Source of the DNA: Bacteroides salyersiae WAL 10018 = DSM 18765 = JCM 12988
GTDB lineage: Bacteria; Bacteroidota; Bacteroidia; Bacteroidales; Bacteroidaceae
Assembly (NCBI RefSeq): GCF_000381365.1
Contig: NZ_KB905466.1
Location: 1,445,102 to 1,509,101 of the forward strand
Length of the DNA stretch: 64,000 bases
Reading direction: 5' to 3'
Part shown: one piece after another, positions 18,218-28,483 of the stretch
How positions within the stretch are numbered: position 1 is the stretch's first letter
Layout of the letters: the number at the start of each line of letters is the position of its first letter
Notes under the pieces: generated by a model
Seen by the model: the letters and a program-made list of their open reading frames with translations, nothing else
Told to the model about the DNA's origin: nothing
The model's database searches: none
Position numbers and translations under genes: made by a program

Positions 18218-20191
18218 CTATTCCTTACAATAATTATAAACTTTCAGATTCTCAACGCGACTCTTAAAATCACCGGCTTTTTGCAACGGAAAAACAAGTG
18301 TGCGGAAATACGGCATGGAATCTTTTCCGCAGTTATAATAAAGTTTCCGGGTATTCAACCGGTCAATCAGCTTTCCATCCACTTTAAGTGTTGTCGAATG
18401 AGGCGTACCTTCTATCTGTACATTCACTTTCTCACCTTCACGCACTTTGTATCTAAAGGTATCCAAATAGCCGTCACGTGCAAACCCAACCAATCCTTTC
18501 ACTGGGTCGGCCAGATAAAAGACAGCTTCCGGAGAACGGAAAAGTATGGTGCCCGGAGTCTCTTCCCTGCCGGCCAAATCAAAGTTCACCATATAATCAT
18601 ACCCGATTTCAGTTAAACCATTTTCACTTCCTGCCGGAACATCCGATTTCTGATAAACTAAAGTCCCCGGCTTCCCGGCTCTACCCAACCGATTCACTCC
18701 CGGTGCCTCACTTAATGCGGCACGAGCCTCATCAAACACAGCATAAGGCAACGTCGGATTCTTACCCGTCCACATCTTCACTGCCAATGTCTGTAAGGCA
18801 GGAAAAGCCCGGTAATGAATATCTTTCACCGTAATACCATTACCCACATGATCATTCCATAGAGCAAACATTCCTCCGAGAATGGACGGATGCTTTTCTT
18901 CAAATACACTTTTTCCGATAACGGCAGGAGTCCACTCATTATACAACTTTTCTTCTTCCAGATAATCGTGATAGTAGGATGCTCCCGGCACAATATATAC
19001 CGACTGGTCATTCATACTAATCAATTGATATCCTTCCGAAATCATCTCTTGAGGATCGGCAAAACCGGGATTCCATAAATTCATAATTACATTTTCCGAC
19101 TTCACGGGAGTAGTCCCCTTGGCATGGGTCAATGCTCCCCATACGCAAGCCTGTTTCCCATATCCTTCTACCAGATCGATATAGTGATCCGTAAACTCAC
19201 GAAACTTCTCCACCAATTCCTGCGTTTCATTCGAGTATTCATCCGTACCGATGTGTACGCGCTTTCCGCAGAATACCGGTTCATCACCTTCCAGATACTC
19301 TTTAAAAAGAGCATCGATAAAAGGATATGTTTCGGGAGCAAACAAATCCAGATGATCCATACCATATTTTTTACTGCCTATCCTTGGGGTATACTGCGTG
19401 AAAGCCAACGAATGAGCCGGAACATCGATTTCCGGGATAATCTCCACCCCTAACTCCATCGCCTGTTTCTGCAAATCAATAAACTCCTTTTTAGTATAAA
19501 ACCCATCATAGGCAGCCAATCCCGGATACGTTTCCGACTCCAGACGGAATGCCGAATAAGTCTTACTCCAATCATGCTCGAAATACTGCTTGAAACCATT
19601 GTCATTCAAATGAATCTGTAATGTATTCATCTTATAGTAGGACATGATCTTTACCAAATCCTGCAAATAAGATATCGGGATAAACTTCCGACCGCAATCG
19701 AGCATAAAGCCACGTAAGGAATAATCGGGATAGTCACGAATTTCTCCTTTGGGCAAACAACCGTTTTCATTTTGTTCAGCCATTTGCAACAAGGTACGGG
19801 TTCCCCAGTACACACCTTCTGTCTGGGAAGCCGACAAAAATATTTTATCGGATATTTTAATGGAATATCCCTCTCTACCCAGATGCTTATCCGGCTTCAA
19901 TGCCAATACGATATCACCGTTTTTTGCCTTGCCGGATACAACCTCCGGCTTCCGCTGAAACAACCTGAAACAATCATCGGCCATCAGTTCGGCTATACGG
20001 AGTAACTCCGGCTGCTTCGCGTCATACACAATTCTTGTTCTGCTGCCTAAGGTCATGCTTCCCTGGGCGGGCTTCCACTCTTTCAGTTCCGGAACCACAA
20101 ATGGTTTTCCGGAAAAAGAAGCCATCAGCTTGGCGCTCATCACCAAACACAATAGCAACAGACTCCATTTTCTACAAATCATACTTTCCAT
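18218..20191 (-). CDS. GH20 beta-N-acetylhexosaminidase
   Basis: A 657-aa protein with N-terminal signal sequence (hydrophobic run about residues 10-25). It has a GH20b-type N-terminal domain (about 30-150), then the GH20 TIM barrel (about 155-500) with GFMLDCGRKF, LNDNGF, EIDVPAHSLAF and the catalytic Asp317-Glu318 pair in HIGTDEYS. The C-terminal 150 residues look like a LamG-like beta sandwich. The Asp polarises the substrate N-acetyl group and the Glu protonates the leaving group. It removes terminal GlcNAc (or GalNAc) after galactose removal, which fits its GH2 neighbour 6 bp downstream. Confidence 0.93.
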   Translation of the reverse strand: MESMICRKWSLLLLCLVMSAKLMASFSGKPFVVPELKEWKPAQGSMTLGSRTRIVYDAKQPELLRIAELMADDCFRLFQRKPEVVSGKAKNGDIVLALKPDKHLGREGYSIKISDKIFLSASQTEGVYWGTRTLLQMAEQNENGCLPKGEIRDYPDYSLRGFMLDCGRKFIPISYLQDLVKIMSYYKMNTLQIHLNDNGFKQYFEHDWSKTYSAFRLESETYPGLAAYDGFYTKKEFIDLQKQAMELGVEIIPEIDVPAHSLAFTQYTPRIGSKKYGMDHLDLFAPETYPFIDALFKEYLEGDEPVFCGKRVHIGTDEYSNETQELVEKFREFTDHYIDLVEGYGKQACVWGALTHAKGTTPVKSENVIMNLWNPGFADPQEMISEGYQLISMNDQSVYIVPGASYYHDYLEEEKLYNEWTPAVIGKSVFEEKHPSILGGMFALWNDHVGNGITVKDIHYRAFPALQTLAVKMWTGKNPTLPYAVFDEARAALSEAPGVNRLGRAGKPGTLVYQKSDVPAGSENGLTEIGYDYMVNFDLAGREETPGTILFRSPEAVFYLADPVKGLVGFARDGYLDTFRYKVREGEKVNVQIEGTPHSTTLKVDGKLIDRLNTRKLYYNCGKDSMPYFRTLVFPLQKAGDFKSRVENLKVYNYCKE

Positions 20192-20225
20192 TTTTTAAGG
20201 GGCTATCAAATACAAACGACTATAA

Positions 20226-20447
20226 TTATTCGGTCAGAATACCGATCTCTCCTACGGTAACCAATTGTTTTCCATTGATTTCTGTCAGTGGCTCCAATTT
20301 CAAATAACGTGCAGATTGTTTCTGCCAACGTACAAACCGAGGCAAAGGATTGTGCATGATATTACTAAATTCTCCACTTACATCACATTTCGTCCATTGT
20401 TTGCCATCCCATGTTAGTAGTTGTTGTATAGTCAATCTTCTTATCAT
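20226..20447 (-). pseudogene. Remnant of an F5/8 type C (discoidin) domain
   Basis: Seventy-three codons that begin at a chance Met and read TWDGKQWTKCDVSGEFSNI, then ARYLKLEPLTEINGK and VTVGEIGILTE. This is the typical last third of a discoidin domain as found at the C terminus of GH20, GH2 and GH29 enzymes in Bacteroides. There is no signal peptide or upstream part. I infer the stump of a deleted glycosidase gene that once lay between SusD and GH20. Confidence 0.65.
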
Positions 20448-20585
20448 AACTTATATTCTCATAAAAGAAACGGTGGACAATATACGATTATTTTATCATT
20501 ATTGCCCACCACCTCCAAGATTTATTTATAAAAACCTATCAAAAAAATCCACCTTATGGCTTCACTCTATCATCTCTATCTATCC

Positions 20586-22493
20586 TCATTTACTATATCC
20601 CGGATTCTGGTCATTAATAGAAATCATATCATTGGTGGTCAATTCCATTTGTGGAATAGGAATCAACTGATTACGTACCAGATAACTATTCCAATCCTCT
20701 TCTCCATCACTCGGATACCAATACTCTCTCCACGGAGCAGCATACCCATTTTCAAGGCCATAATGATAACAAGCAGAAGTTATATGGTGATTATTATTAC
20801 GTTCAAGCAGTTTCTTGCGCCATTCAATACCTCTCCTTCTTGTGTCCGTAAACCCGTCAAACTCTGCTGCCAATTCGAAAAGACGTTCATGGAAAATATA
20901 TTCCCTCACTGCCTCTTTCGACAAGCCGGCCGATAAATCTTTCGGATAAGTGGATGCCGGTTTCACCGAAGCACGTGCACGCGACAAAACCCTGTTTACC
21001 AAAGACACAGCAGTACCAGTATTCCCCAACTCATTCTCAACATCTGCCATCAGTAAAAGGAAATCAGCAAAACGATATACATATAGATTGTTATTAGCAT
21101 AACGTCCGGAACAATCGTTAGTCATATACTTCCCAAAATAAGGCCAGTCATTGATGTTCCAATCAGACGGTCCTTTCGTCTTGCAATACGCTTCCTGTAA
21201 CAAAGAATCCAGTTCTTCCACTTTCGGATTCGTCGGATCCTCATATCCGCCATTGATATAATCGATAGAATCTACCAATTCTCTGTGAGTTGTTACTACC
21301 GGCACCTTTATAGGAGGTCTTCCCGGTCTGACAATCGAATCTACCCAAACCGTATCATTAAAAGATTTCATCACATACGGATAAGCAGCCTGCCACTCGT
21401 CCGACGGCATTTTATTAACATACTTCACCCATTTAGAAATGAAAGTGACTTTCAAGCGTGGATCATCCTGATAAGTGCCATGCGCCCAGTCATAAAAAGA
21501 TTTATTAGGTTGCGAACGTCCCCAAGTTTCCCCCTGAGAAGAGTTCTGAGGAGAAAATGTCCAATGTAGTGAATTGTATCCTACATTCTCTGTCGTATTT
21601 TTAGTAGCATCGATTACGAAGACAAATTCTTTAGAAAAGCTGAGACGTGTACCATTATATAAAGTATTAAAATCCGGTTCAAGGTCAAAATCACTTTTAT
21701 CCAACACCAAGTCACCATATTCCTTCGCCTTCTTAAAATAAACAGTACTGGCCTGCATTTCCGGCCATGTTTGTTTCAGAATACCCGTAGCCCAATAGTC
21801 ACCGTTTTCAGCAGCCCAGGCATTACATCCCATTACCCAATAAAGTTTTGCCAGATAAGCATATGCCGAATATTTATTAGGAGCAGTAGGCTTATTACTT
21901 GCCAAAGAAGAAGTTTCATCCAAATCAACAGCAGCCTCTGTCCAATCCTTTATAATTTGGTCGATTGTCTGTTGCCGGGTAGCACGTGATATCGCCAAAC
22001 TTTCCCGATCAGACGGTTCTAACCGTAAAGGTACTCCTCCATAAAAAGAATAAAGAACATAGTAACATACTCCCCGCATAAACTTAGCCTGGGCCACCAT
22101 ATTGGCTTTCGTACTCCAATCAGCACTTTCACTGTCTTCACATGCCTTTATAAAAATATTACAGTTCGCAATAGCCTGATAAAGCGCACCCCATACAAGA
22201 TTATTAAATTCATTTTCAGTAGGAATAGCTCCTGCAGTATACTGGCAACGGTTATCGGAGGTATTATAAGAAGTCCAGCACAAGCCGGAAGCCTCGGTAT
22301 TAATCTCAGGAAGCAATTGTGCAAAGGATCCTTGTACAGCCATCAGACCATAAATTCCGGTCAGAGCCATTTGTGCTGACTGTTCGTCACTGTATACCAC
22401 TTTAGAATTTGTAGTATACTTCGGATCCTCGTCCAAACAAGACCCGAAAACAGCCAACATTAAAAACAGATAAATTATATTGATTCTTTTCAT
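20586..22493 (-). CDS. SusD-like surface glycan-binding lipoprotein of the N-glycan-type PUL
   Basis: About 635 aa (start at Met 22493, MKRINIIYLFLMLAVFGSC; another Met lies 6 bp upstream). Lipobox FGSC is followed by acidic residues (CLDEDP), the Bacteroides surface-export pattern. SusD/RagB features are the N-terminal TPR helices (GIYGLMAVQ, AKFMRGVCYYVLYSFYGGVPL), and the C-terminal FADFLLLMADVENELG and EYIFHERLFELAAEFDGFTDTRR. It caps the SusC barrel as a lid and binds the glycan. It is 9 bp downstream of the SusC gene. Confidence 0.93.
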   Translation of the reverse strand: MKRINIIYLFLMLAVFGSCLDEDPKYTTNSKVVYSDEQSAQMALTGIYGLMAVQGSFAQLLPEINTEASGLCWTSYNTSDNRCQYTAGAIPTENEFNNLVWGALYQAIANCNIFIKACEDSESADWSTKANMVAQAKFMRGVCYYVLYSFYGGVPLRLEPSDRESLAISRATRQQTIDQIIKDWTEAAVDLDETSSLASNKPTAPNKYSAYAYLAKLYWVMGCNAWAAENGDYWATGILKQTWPEMQASTVYFKKAKEYGDLVLDKSDFDLEPDFNTLYNGTRLSFSKEFVFVIDATKNTTENVGYNSLHWTFSPQNSSQGETWGRSQPNKSFYDWAHGTYQDDPRLKVTFISKWVKYVNKMPSDEWQAAYPYVMKSFNDTVWVDSIVRPGRPPIKVPVVTTHRELVDSIDYINGGYEDPTNPKVEELDSLLQEAYCKTKGPSDWNINDWPYFGKYMTNDCSGRYANNNLYVYRFADFLLLMADVENELGNTGTAVSLVNRVLSRARASVKPASTYPKDLSAGLSKEAVREYIFHERLFELAAEFDGFTDTRRRGIEWRKKLLERNNNHHITSACYHYGLENGYAAPWREYWYPSDGEEDWNSYLVRNQLIPIPQMELTTNDMISINDQNPGYSK

Positions 22494-22508
22494 AATCAAA
22501 CCAGAATA

Positions 22509-25500
22509 TTAGAATGAAACATTAAGTCCAAAAATAAACGAACGGGTATGAGGCATAGAACTCGTATCGATACCCGGACGCGTTCCGTCAAAAGCGAAGC
22601 TGTTTACTTCAGGATCATAACCGGAGTAATTGGTTATTATAAACGCATTTTTCACTGATGCATAAATCCCAATGCTATTAAACCCAATCTTTGAAACCAG
22701 ATTTTTCGGCAGATTGTATCCCAATGTAATGTCCGAACAACGCAGATAACTTCCATCCTCCACATATCTGTCCATTATGACCTTAGGAGTGACCGCACTT
22801 GGTGAAGGCATTTCATTTCCATGATATTCCCCTATCCACGGATTATCGTTTCTCCACATTTTTTCAAAAGAGCTTTTATAAATCATACTGGTGGAGTTAG
22901 ACGGCAAGATAGAATAACGTGCATTCGTATTTAAAATATCATTCCCCTGTACACCGGTAAATGCCATAGAAAGTGATAAGTCTTTCCATCTGAAATCAGT
23001 CTGGAATCCATAAGTAAAGTCCGGATTCGGATCTCCCAGAATGACCCGATCTTTTTCATTAATAGCGCCGTCACCGTTCTGATCTACAAACTTCAAGTTA
23101 CCGGCCTTTACCGTTCCTATAGATTTTGTCGCATCTATCTGTTTTATATAAGGATCATTCTCCTGAATAATTCCATCCGTCTGATAGCCATAAAACAAAC
23201 CGGGAGCTTTTCCGGCAATAAATATATTCGCTTCACCGAAGTGATCACCCAAACTGTTTCCCATATAGGCCTTCCAATTTTGTCCGGTTCCCCATTCTTC
23301 CTCCGGTAATCCGAAATCCAGAATTTCAGGCCGATTGAAAGCTATATTACCGGAAAGCGACCAAGTAAAGTCCTTCGTACGAATAATATCTCCATGCAAC
23401 GAAACCTCCAAACCGTTGTTACGCAAACTTCCCTGATTGATTGTCATTGATTTATAACCTGTTGAAGGTGGCAAGTCACGCTGTATCAGCAAATCTTTCG
23501 TCTTTTTGGAATATAAATCAACAGTACCTCCGATACGATCCTGAAAAAAGGAAAAGTCAACTCCGACATTATAAGAAACAGTTCGTTCCCATTTCAGTCC
23601 ATCATTTTCCATTTTGTCTACTACAAGTCCTATCAATTTATCACCACTACCGGTTGCTCCTTGTGCCGGTTTTTCCGCCCCCTGCGGCGTATTTGTAAAT
23701 TGCGTACCATAGCTTGAGAATGTGCTGTACGGGTCAATAGATTGAGAACCCGTTTCACCGTAACCGGCACGTAACTTTAATTGATTAATCCATGAATGGT
23801 CTTTTATGAACTCTTCCTGTTCCAGACGCCATGCAACTGTTGCGGCAGGGAAGTATGCCCATTGGTTACCTTTTTTAAACTTACTGGAACCATCACCACG
23901 AATAGATGCCGTCAGTAAATAGCGCCCTTGCAAAAAGCTCAAATTGGCACGTGCCAGAAAAGACAACAGTTGATAATCCCGTTGAGCCGGTTGTTTATAT
24001 TCCACATTGCCGGCCATATGCATGCCATTTGAACGGAAACTATAATTATTAAAATCATTTCCGACAGTCAGTGTATTTAGCGAACGGTAGGTATCATACG
24101 TAATACCGGCCGTAGCATTAATATCTACAATGCCCTTTACCTCGTGATTAAACTGGAACACGTTCTCTACCGAATAGTTGCTACGGTTAAAATCCGACTG
24201 AGTAATATAACCGTTCTGTGCAGAACCGGTATAAAGCGTAATGTTGAACCAACGATCACGGTCTTGAATAGAGATATTACCACCGGCACGTAGGTTATAA
24301 GATAAAAACTTGAATATTTTCCAATTCAAATCCAATGATCCACGGAACGTTTTCTCAATAGTAGTGTCGTCATAGTCTTCCACCCATGTCCAAACCGTGG
24401 CCCGGTCGGCAAGATTCGGAGTCGTCAGTTCCATTTCTTCCTGTGATTTAACATAAGGCGCACTCGACAGAGCCACATTCGAGATAGAACCTGTAGCACC
24501 ACCAGTCGTATTACCACCGGACATCATATCATTCTGTTTGATAGACCCATTCACAGAAATTGCCATTGTGATATTCTTGGCAAGCGTAGAATTCAAATTC
24601 AAGCGAAAGTCACCTTGTTTCAGGCCAGTGCCTTCCACTAATCCTTCAATATCCTTATAAGAAGCCGAAGCAAAATAAGTTGTTTTCTCAGAACCACCAT
24701 TTAGTGTAACTGAATAATTCTGTGAGAAAGCAGTACTATATATCTCTTTCTGCCAATCTATCGGATTCAACAGCGTCCACTTCTCTTTCAACTTAGAGTT
24801 TTCACCATTTTTCCTGTACACACCGCCATCTTGTAAAAAGAACTGGAAAGCATCGTTCCATTCATTTTCGCCTGTTTCCTTATTTATCTTCCATAAGTTC
24901 CAATCCCCGTTGTCATCCTTTTTATAACCTCCACCATATACCAAACGATATTGAGCATATTCCTCAAGACTCATCAAATCCAGCAAATTGGCAGCATTAG
25001 CAACCGTAAAGTTAGCCGATACTCCCACAGTCGTCTTTCCCGACTTACCTTTCTTGGTAGTAATCAAGATAACCCCGTTCGCACCACGAGAACCATAAAT
25101 TGCAGTAGCCGAAGCGTCTTTCAACACTTCGATACTTTCAATATCGGCCGGATTCAAAGAGCTCAATGCATTGGTTGCAATGGTAAAAGTACCGTCATTA
25201 CCGGAATTTGCAAATTCCCCAGTAGAAGCTTGGGGAATATTATCGATAACATACAAAGGCTGGTTATCTCCACGCAATGAATTGGCACCACGAATCGTTA
25301 CCGACGAAGCAGCACCCGGAGCATCGATAGAAGCTCCGATCGAAAGCCCGGCAATCTTACCTTGCAACATGTTATCGATAGAAGCTATTTTACCAACTTC
25401 CTTTTCATCGGGACGATAGGAAGAAACGGCACCCGTCAAGTCACTTTTCTTCATAGTACCATAGCCTACCACTACCACCTCATCCAACATCTCACTGTCA

Positions 25501-25796
25501 TCTTTCAGAACAACGTCAATAGTGCGTTGCTTACCCACGGTTATTTCCTGCGTAGACATACCGATGAAACTATAAACCAGTACCGATTTTTCGGATGGAA
25601 CAGATATGCTGTAGTTACCATCCACATCAGTGATAGTGCCATTTGTAGAACCTTTCAGTAGTACATTGGCTCCCGGCATTCCAAAGCCGTCTTCTGCTTT
25701 CACTGTTCCTTTCACCATTATCTGTGAAAAAGCCAAAGCAGGAAGAAATAACAAACAAAACAACGCTAAGATGCGTCCCTGTGTTTTTCTTTCCAT
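22509..25796 (-). CDS. SusC-like TonB-dependent outer-membrane transporter of the N-glycan-type PUL
   Basis: A 1,095-aa full-length protein: signal peptide (about 1-25), CarboxypepD_reg-like domain (about 28-105, with GTVKAEDGFGMPGANVLLKG), TonB box region (DEVVVVGYGTMKK), plug domain (about 115-240, with LYVIDNIP, IESIEVLKDASATAIYGSRGANGVILITTK) and a 22-strand barrel ending in aromatic Phe (FGLNVSF). It imports oligosaccharides released by the neighbouring surface GH18. Its first residues lack the AGTTCTGCAAAG recombination word, so it is not part of the shufflon to the right. Confidence 0.95.
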   Translation of the reverse strand: MERKTQGRILALFCLLFLPALAFSQIMVKGTVKAEDGFGMPGANVLLKGSTNGTITDVDGNYSISVPSEKSVLVYSFIGMSTQEITVGKQRTIDVVLKDDSEMLDEVVVVGYGTMKKSDLTGAVSSYRPDEKEVGKIASIDNMLQGKIAGLSIGASIDAPGAASSVTIRGANSLRGDNQPLYVIDNIPQASTGEFANSGNDGTFTIATNALSSLNPADIESIEVLKDASATAIYGSRGANGVILITTKKGKSGKTTVGVSANFTVANAANLLDLMSLEEYAQYRLVYGGGYKKDDNGDWNLWKINKETGENEWNDAFQFFLQDGGVYRKNGENSKLKEKWTLLNPIDWQKEIYSTAFSQNYSVTLNGGSEKTTYFASASYKDIEGLVEGTGLKQGDFRLNLNSTLAKNITMAISVNGSIKQNDMMSGGNTTGGATGSISNVALSSAPYVKSQEEMELTTPNLADRATVWTWVEDYDDTTIEKTFRGSLDLNWKIFKFLSYNLRAGGNISIQDRDRWFNITLYTGSAQNGYITQSDFNRSNYSVENVFQFNHEVKGIVDINATAGITYDTYRSLNTLTVGNDFNNYSFRSNGMHMAGNVEYKQPAQRDYQLLSFLARANLSFLQGRYLLTASIRGDGSSKFKKGNQWAYFPAATVAWRLEQEEFIKDHSWINQLKLRAGYGETGSQSIDPYSTFSSYGTQFTNTPQGAEKPAQGATGSGDKLIGLVVDKMENDGLKWERTVSYNVGVDFSFFQDRIGGTVDLYSKKTKDLLIQRDLPPSTGYKSMTINQGSLRNNGLEVSLHGDIIRTKDFTWSLSGNIAFNRPEILDFGLPEEEWGTGQNWKAYMGNSLGDHFGEANIFIAGKAPGLFYGYQTDGIIQENDPYIKQIDATKSIGTVKAGNLKFVDQNGDGAINEKDRVILGDPNPDFTYGFQTDFRWKDLSLSMAFTGVQGNDILNTNARYSILPSNSTSMIYKSSFEKMWRNDNPWIGEYHGNEMPSPSAVTPKVIMDRYVEDGSYLRCSDITLGYNLPKNLVSKIGFNSIGIYASVKNAFIITNYSGYDPEVNSFAFDGTRPGIDTSSMPHTRSFIFGLNVSF

Positions 25797-25807
25797 AATA
25801 TTAAGAT

Positions 25808-28381
25808 TTAATTAATATGTATTTTTTGTGTGTAATTTCCATTATGGGTACGTACTTGTATCAAATAAGTCCCCTTTGTCAAAGATAACGGAATTACATT
25901 TGTAACGGCATTCAGACACTCTTGCATTACAACCTTACCATCTATTGTACAAATCTCACAGAAAGCATTTCCTGCATCCTCTTCTACGGAAAGAGTTAAA
26001 GTTATCTGATTACCGGATGGACTGAGATAAAATGAAAATGTTTCAGTTTGACCTTTCTTTTCCATATTCTGTATTCCTACCGGTCCCAAATCCACATTCG
26101 TAATCAATGTATCCACATTGGATGCAAGTACATCATTTTGTGCACGTATCAAACTCTTATAATCACTGACAGGTTGATCATTCCCCATATCAAAGTACAT
26201 TGTTCCACGACAATCTTTTTCTATAATAAACTCTTGCTTACGTTTCGTTTGATTCACCCCATTATAATACTTGACAATACCATCACAATCCCATGAATTC
26301 AAAGCCGGATCAAAATTACTATCATTCATTCCGTATTTTTCAAACAGATCTTTATAGCCTTCCTCGCCATTATTAACGAGCAATACTCCACAAGACATCA
26401 AAATCTTATCTTTAGGAAATCCGTAATTTATAAACCAATTGTAGGCTTCCGGATAATACTCCCAATAATAAGTCTCTTTATTAGGTCCATAGAGTTGGAA
26501 GGTAAAGAAATCAACATCATTTATCATTGCTTTATCAAATCCACCATAAGACACTTTATGCAATGAACAAGAAAATGTTTTTGTATCTCTATGACCTGCC
26601 ATGACTTCGTCAATCAGACGTTTTACGACGTGGTTATAGATAGTCCAATCAGACGAACTGTACATCCATTCCAAATCAACATCCAAACCATCACAATATG
26701 TCAATAGCTTTTTTGCATCATTAATCATATTATCCAGATATTCCTCTTTATTCAAAACACCCCATTTCCATTTTTCTCCATCCGGATAAATAATACCCAT
26801 ACGAATTTTCATACCACGATGTCCGGCATAATAATTACGGATAAATTCGATCATACCAATATAGCTCTGAGAATCCTTACCTATATTTTCAGGGTCATCC
26901 CCTTTCCAATAGGCATTTAAGAAAATATTATTCCAACTTCCGATATTCCATTGATAACCGTTTTCAGCATCATTCTTCGCCGATCCGGAACGGTCACTTC
27001 CCCAAACCATAACCTCATCCAGTTTTCCATCCAGATTATCTCCTAACGTTATTGTGCTATTTGCAAATACCGGTACCACTTTTATTGTCATATCTTTACC
27101 ACTAAGTTCTACGGTTTTACTGGAAATCTTATCATGTATTACATAATCAACACTTATAAAAATCGGATTGAATCTACGACCTGTTATTTCTCCTTCGGAT
27201 GGTTTAAAACAAACACTCAAATAATGCCATTTTCCAACTTCCACTTGATTCTTCAGAGTAGCTATAGTTCCGCAAAAATCAACAACAATCTCTTTATTAG
27301 TCTCTTGTCCCAATTTAATAATCATACAATTATCTTCGTCCTGATAATTAGAAAATATTCCAGCACCTTCTACCCATTTATCAATATAAATCCAACCCGA
27401 GACAGTGGCAACGTTAGGAGTACCACAACCAAATCGTTCAGTTGGATCAAAAGGTGCACGACCATCTTCTGCTACCATCTTAGACCCTATTCCATGAAAA
27501 TCCATCACTCCCTTATGTCCCTCAAATTCGTCCAAATAAGATACATTTACAGGAACGGCAGAGTTATCCGGGTATTCTGGAAACAAAGATCCGTCTTGCT
27601 GTACTTTAGCAGAAAGCAGAATCAAATCATTGGTCATTAGAAACATATCCCGATTAATATTACCCCGGTCTGTAAAACGCATCAGATTCGTATATCCGGT
27701 CACGATACGATAGCGCATCACAGCATTATCTTCAACAACCACGCGCTGTAAATTATTAATAATTCCATGATGAGCAAATTGGTAATCAACTAAATTCTCA
27801 CATTGTTCCTGATCGCATTTCCAATAAGAGACCAATGTATCATAATTAGGATTAAACTTATTCAACGTATTGTTCCAAAAAAAGTCTTTCTGTTCCAATG
27901 CTTTCTTCCAAACACGTATTTCATCTATTTGCCCTTTAAAGTTCTTACCAATATAACAAGTATGCACTGCATCCGGTAAAATTGCCGGTAATGTGCCTGT
28001 TGTCTCTTTCAGTTCATTATTTACATATAACTTTACTGTACCATTATCGTATACCATGGTCAATTGCGACCAGGTATTCAGTGCAATTTCCGGAGTACAA
28101 GTAACAGAAGAAGTCCCGGCTTTTACAATCAGCGACCGGTTTTCTCCCAATTCCATAATCAGATTACTTTGATTATAAAGCTGAGCACCTTTCACCCATT
28201 CTACTGGTTTAATCCATATTTGTACGGTAGCTTCCGCCAGTCCGTTCAACTCATTTATAATGGTTGACGTTTGAACAAAACCAGTGCCATCATTATTTAT
28301 CGCATAATTGGTTGTTTGCGAAAAAGAGTTTAAAAAGAAGCATCCCAAAATGCATGCTAACATAACTTTTTTTAAAACCAT
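25808..28381 (-). CDS. GH18 endo-beta-N-acetylglucosaminidase candidate with two LamG domains
   Basis: About 857 aa with signal peptide (MVLKKVMLACILGCFFLNSFSQ; Met 28381 chosen over 28390). Domains: LamG-like sandwich (about 25-190), second LamG-like sandwich (about 310-460), GH18 barrel (about 490-760) with DGLDVDLEW, the DxxDxDxE active-site motif with catalytic Glu near 570, and a C-terminal Por-like sorting domain (about 790-857). The catalytic type fits chitinases and ENGases; PUL context with GH20 and GH2 favours cutting the chitobiose core of N-glycoproteins. It precedes SusC by 11 bp, an unusual position for the enzyme, and follows a terminator-like hairpin. Confidence 0.85.
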   Translation of the reverse strand: MVLKKVMLACILGCFFLNSFSQTTNYAINNDGTGFVQTSTIINELNGLAEATVQIWIKPVEWVKGAQLYNQSNLIMELGENRSLIVKAGTSSVTCTPEIALNTWSQLTMVYDNGTVKLYVNNELKETTGTLPAILPDAVHTCYIGKNFKGQIDEIRVWKKALEQKDFFWNNTLNKFNPNYDTLVSYWKCDQEQCENLVDYQFAHHGIINNLQRVVVEDNAVMRYRIVTGYTNLMRFTDRGNINRDMFLMTNDLILLSAKVQQDGSLFPEYPDNSAVPVNVSYLDEFEGHKGVMDFHGIGSKMVAEDGRAPFDPTERFGCGTPNVATVSGWIYIDKWVEGAGIFSNYQDEDNCMIIKLGQETNKEIVVDFCGTIATLKNQVEVGKWHYLSVCFKPSEGEITGRRFNPIFISVDYVIHDKISSKTVELSGKDMTIKVVPVFANSTITLGDNLDGKLDEVMVWGSDRSGSAKNDAENGYQWNIGSWNNIFLNAYWKGDDPENIGKDSQSYIGMIEFIRNYYAGHRGMKIRMGIIYPDGEKWKWGVLNKEEYLDNMINDAKKLLTYCDGLDVDLEWMYSSSDWTIYNHVVKRLIDEVMAGHRDTKTFSCSLHKVSYGGFDKAMINDVDFFTFQLYGPNKETYYWEYYPEAYNWFINYGFPKDKILMSCGVLLVNNGEEGYKDLFEKYGMNDSNFDPALNSWDCDGIVKYYNGVNQTKRKQEFIIEKDCRGTMYFDMGNDQPVSDYKSLIRAQNDVLASNVDTLITNVDLGPVGIQNMEKKGQTETFSFYLSPSGNQITLTLSVEEDAGNAFCEICTIDGKVVMQECLNAVTNVIPLSLTKGTYLIQVRTHNGNYTQKIHIN

Positions 28382-28416
28382 ACTAATCAATTTAGATCAT
28401 TAAATACATGATTAAC

Positions 28417-28468
28417 AAAAAAAGAAACGAATCTTGACCCCTGCTATGAAGTTGTAAAGATTCGCTTC
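28417..28468 (-). terminator. Intrinsic terminator or attenuator inside the PUL
   Basis: A 12-bp stem (28424-28435 with 28457-28468, one G-U-type mismatch) with a 21-base loop, followed on the minus strand by seven T. It lies between the first PUL gene (ends 28484) and the GH18 gene (starts 28381), so it should lower transcription of GH18, SusC, SusD, GH20 and GH2 relative to the first gene. Confidence 0.75.
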
Positions 28469-28483
28469 TTAAATTTCTCAAAA

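Noticed and set aside
22509..25796. The N-glycan-type PUL SusC as a further shufflon member
   Set aside because: Its corresponding region (VYSFIGMSTQEI) does not carry the AGTTCTGCAAAGACTTTGCA word, and it has its own complete signal peptide and operon.
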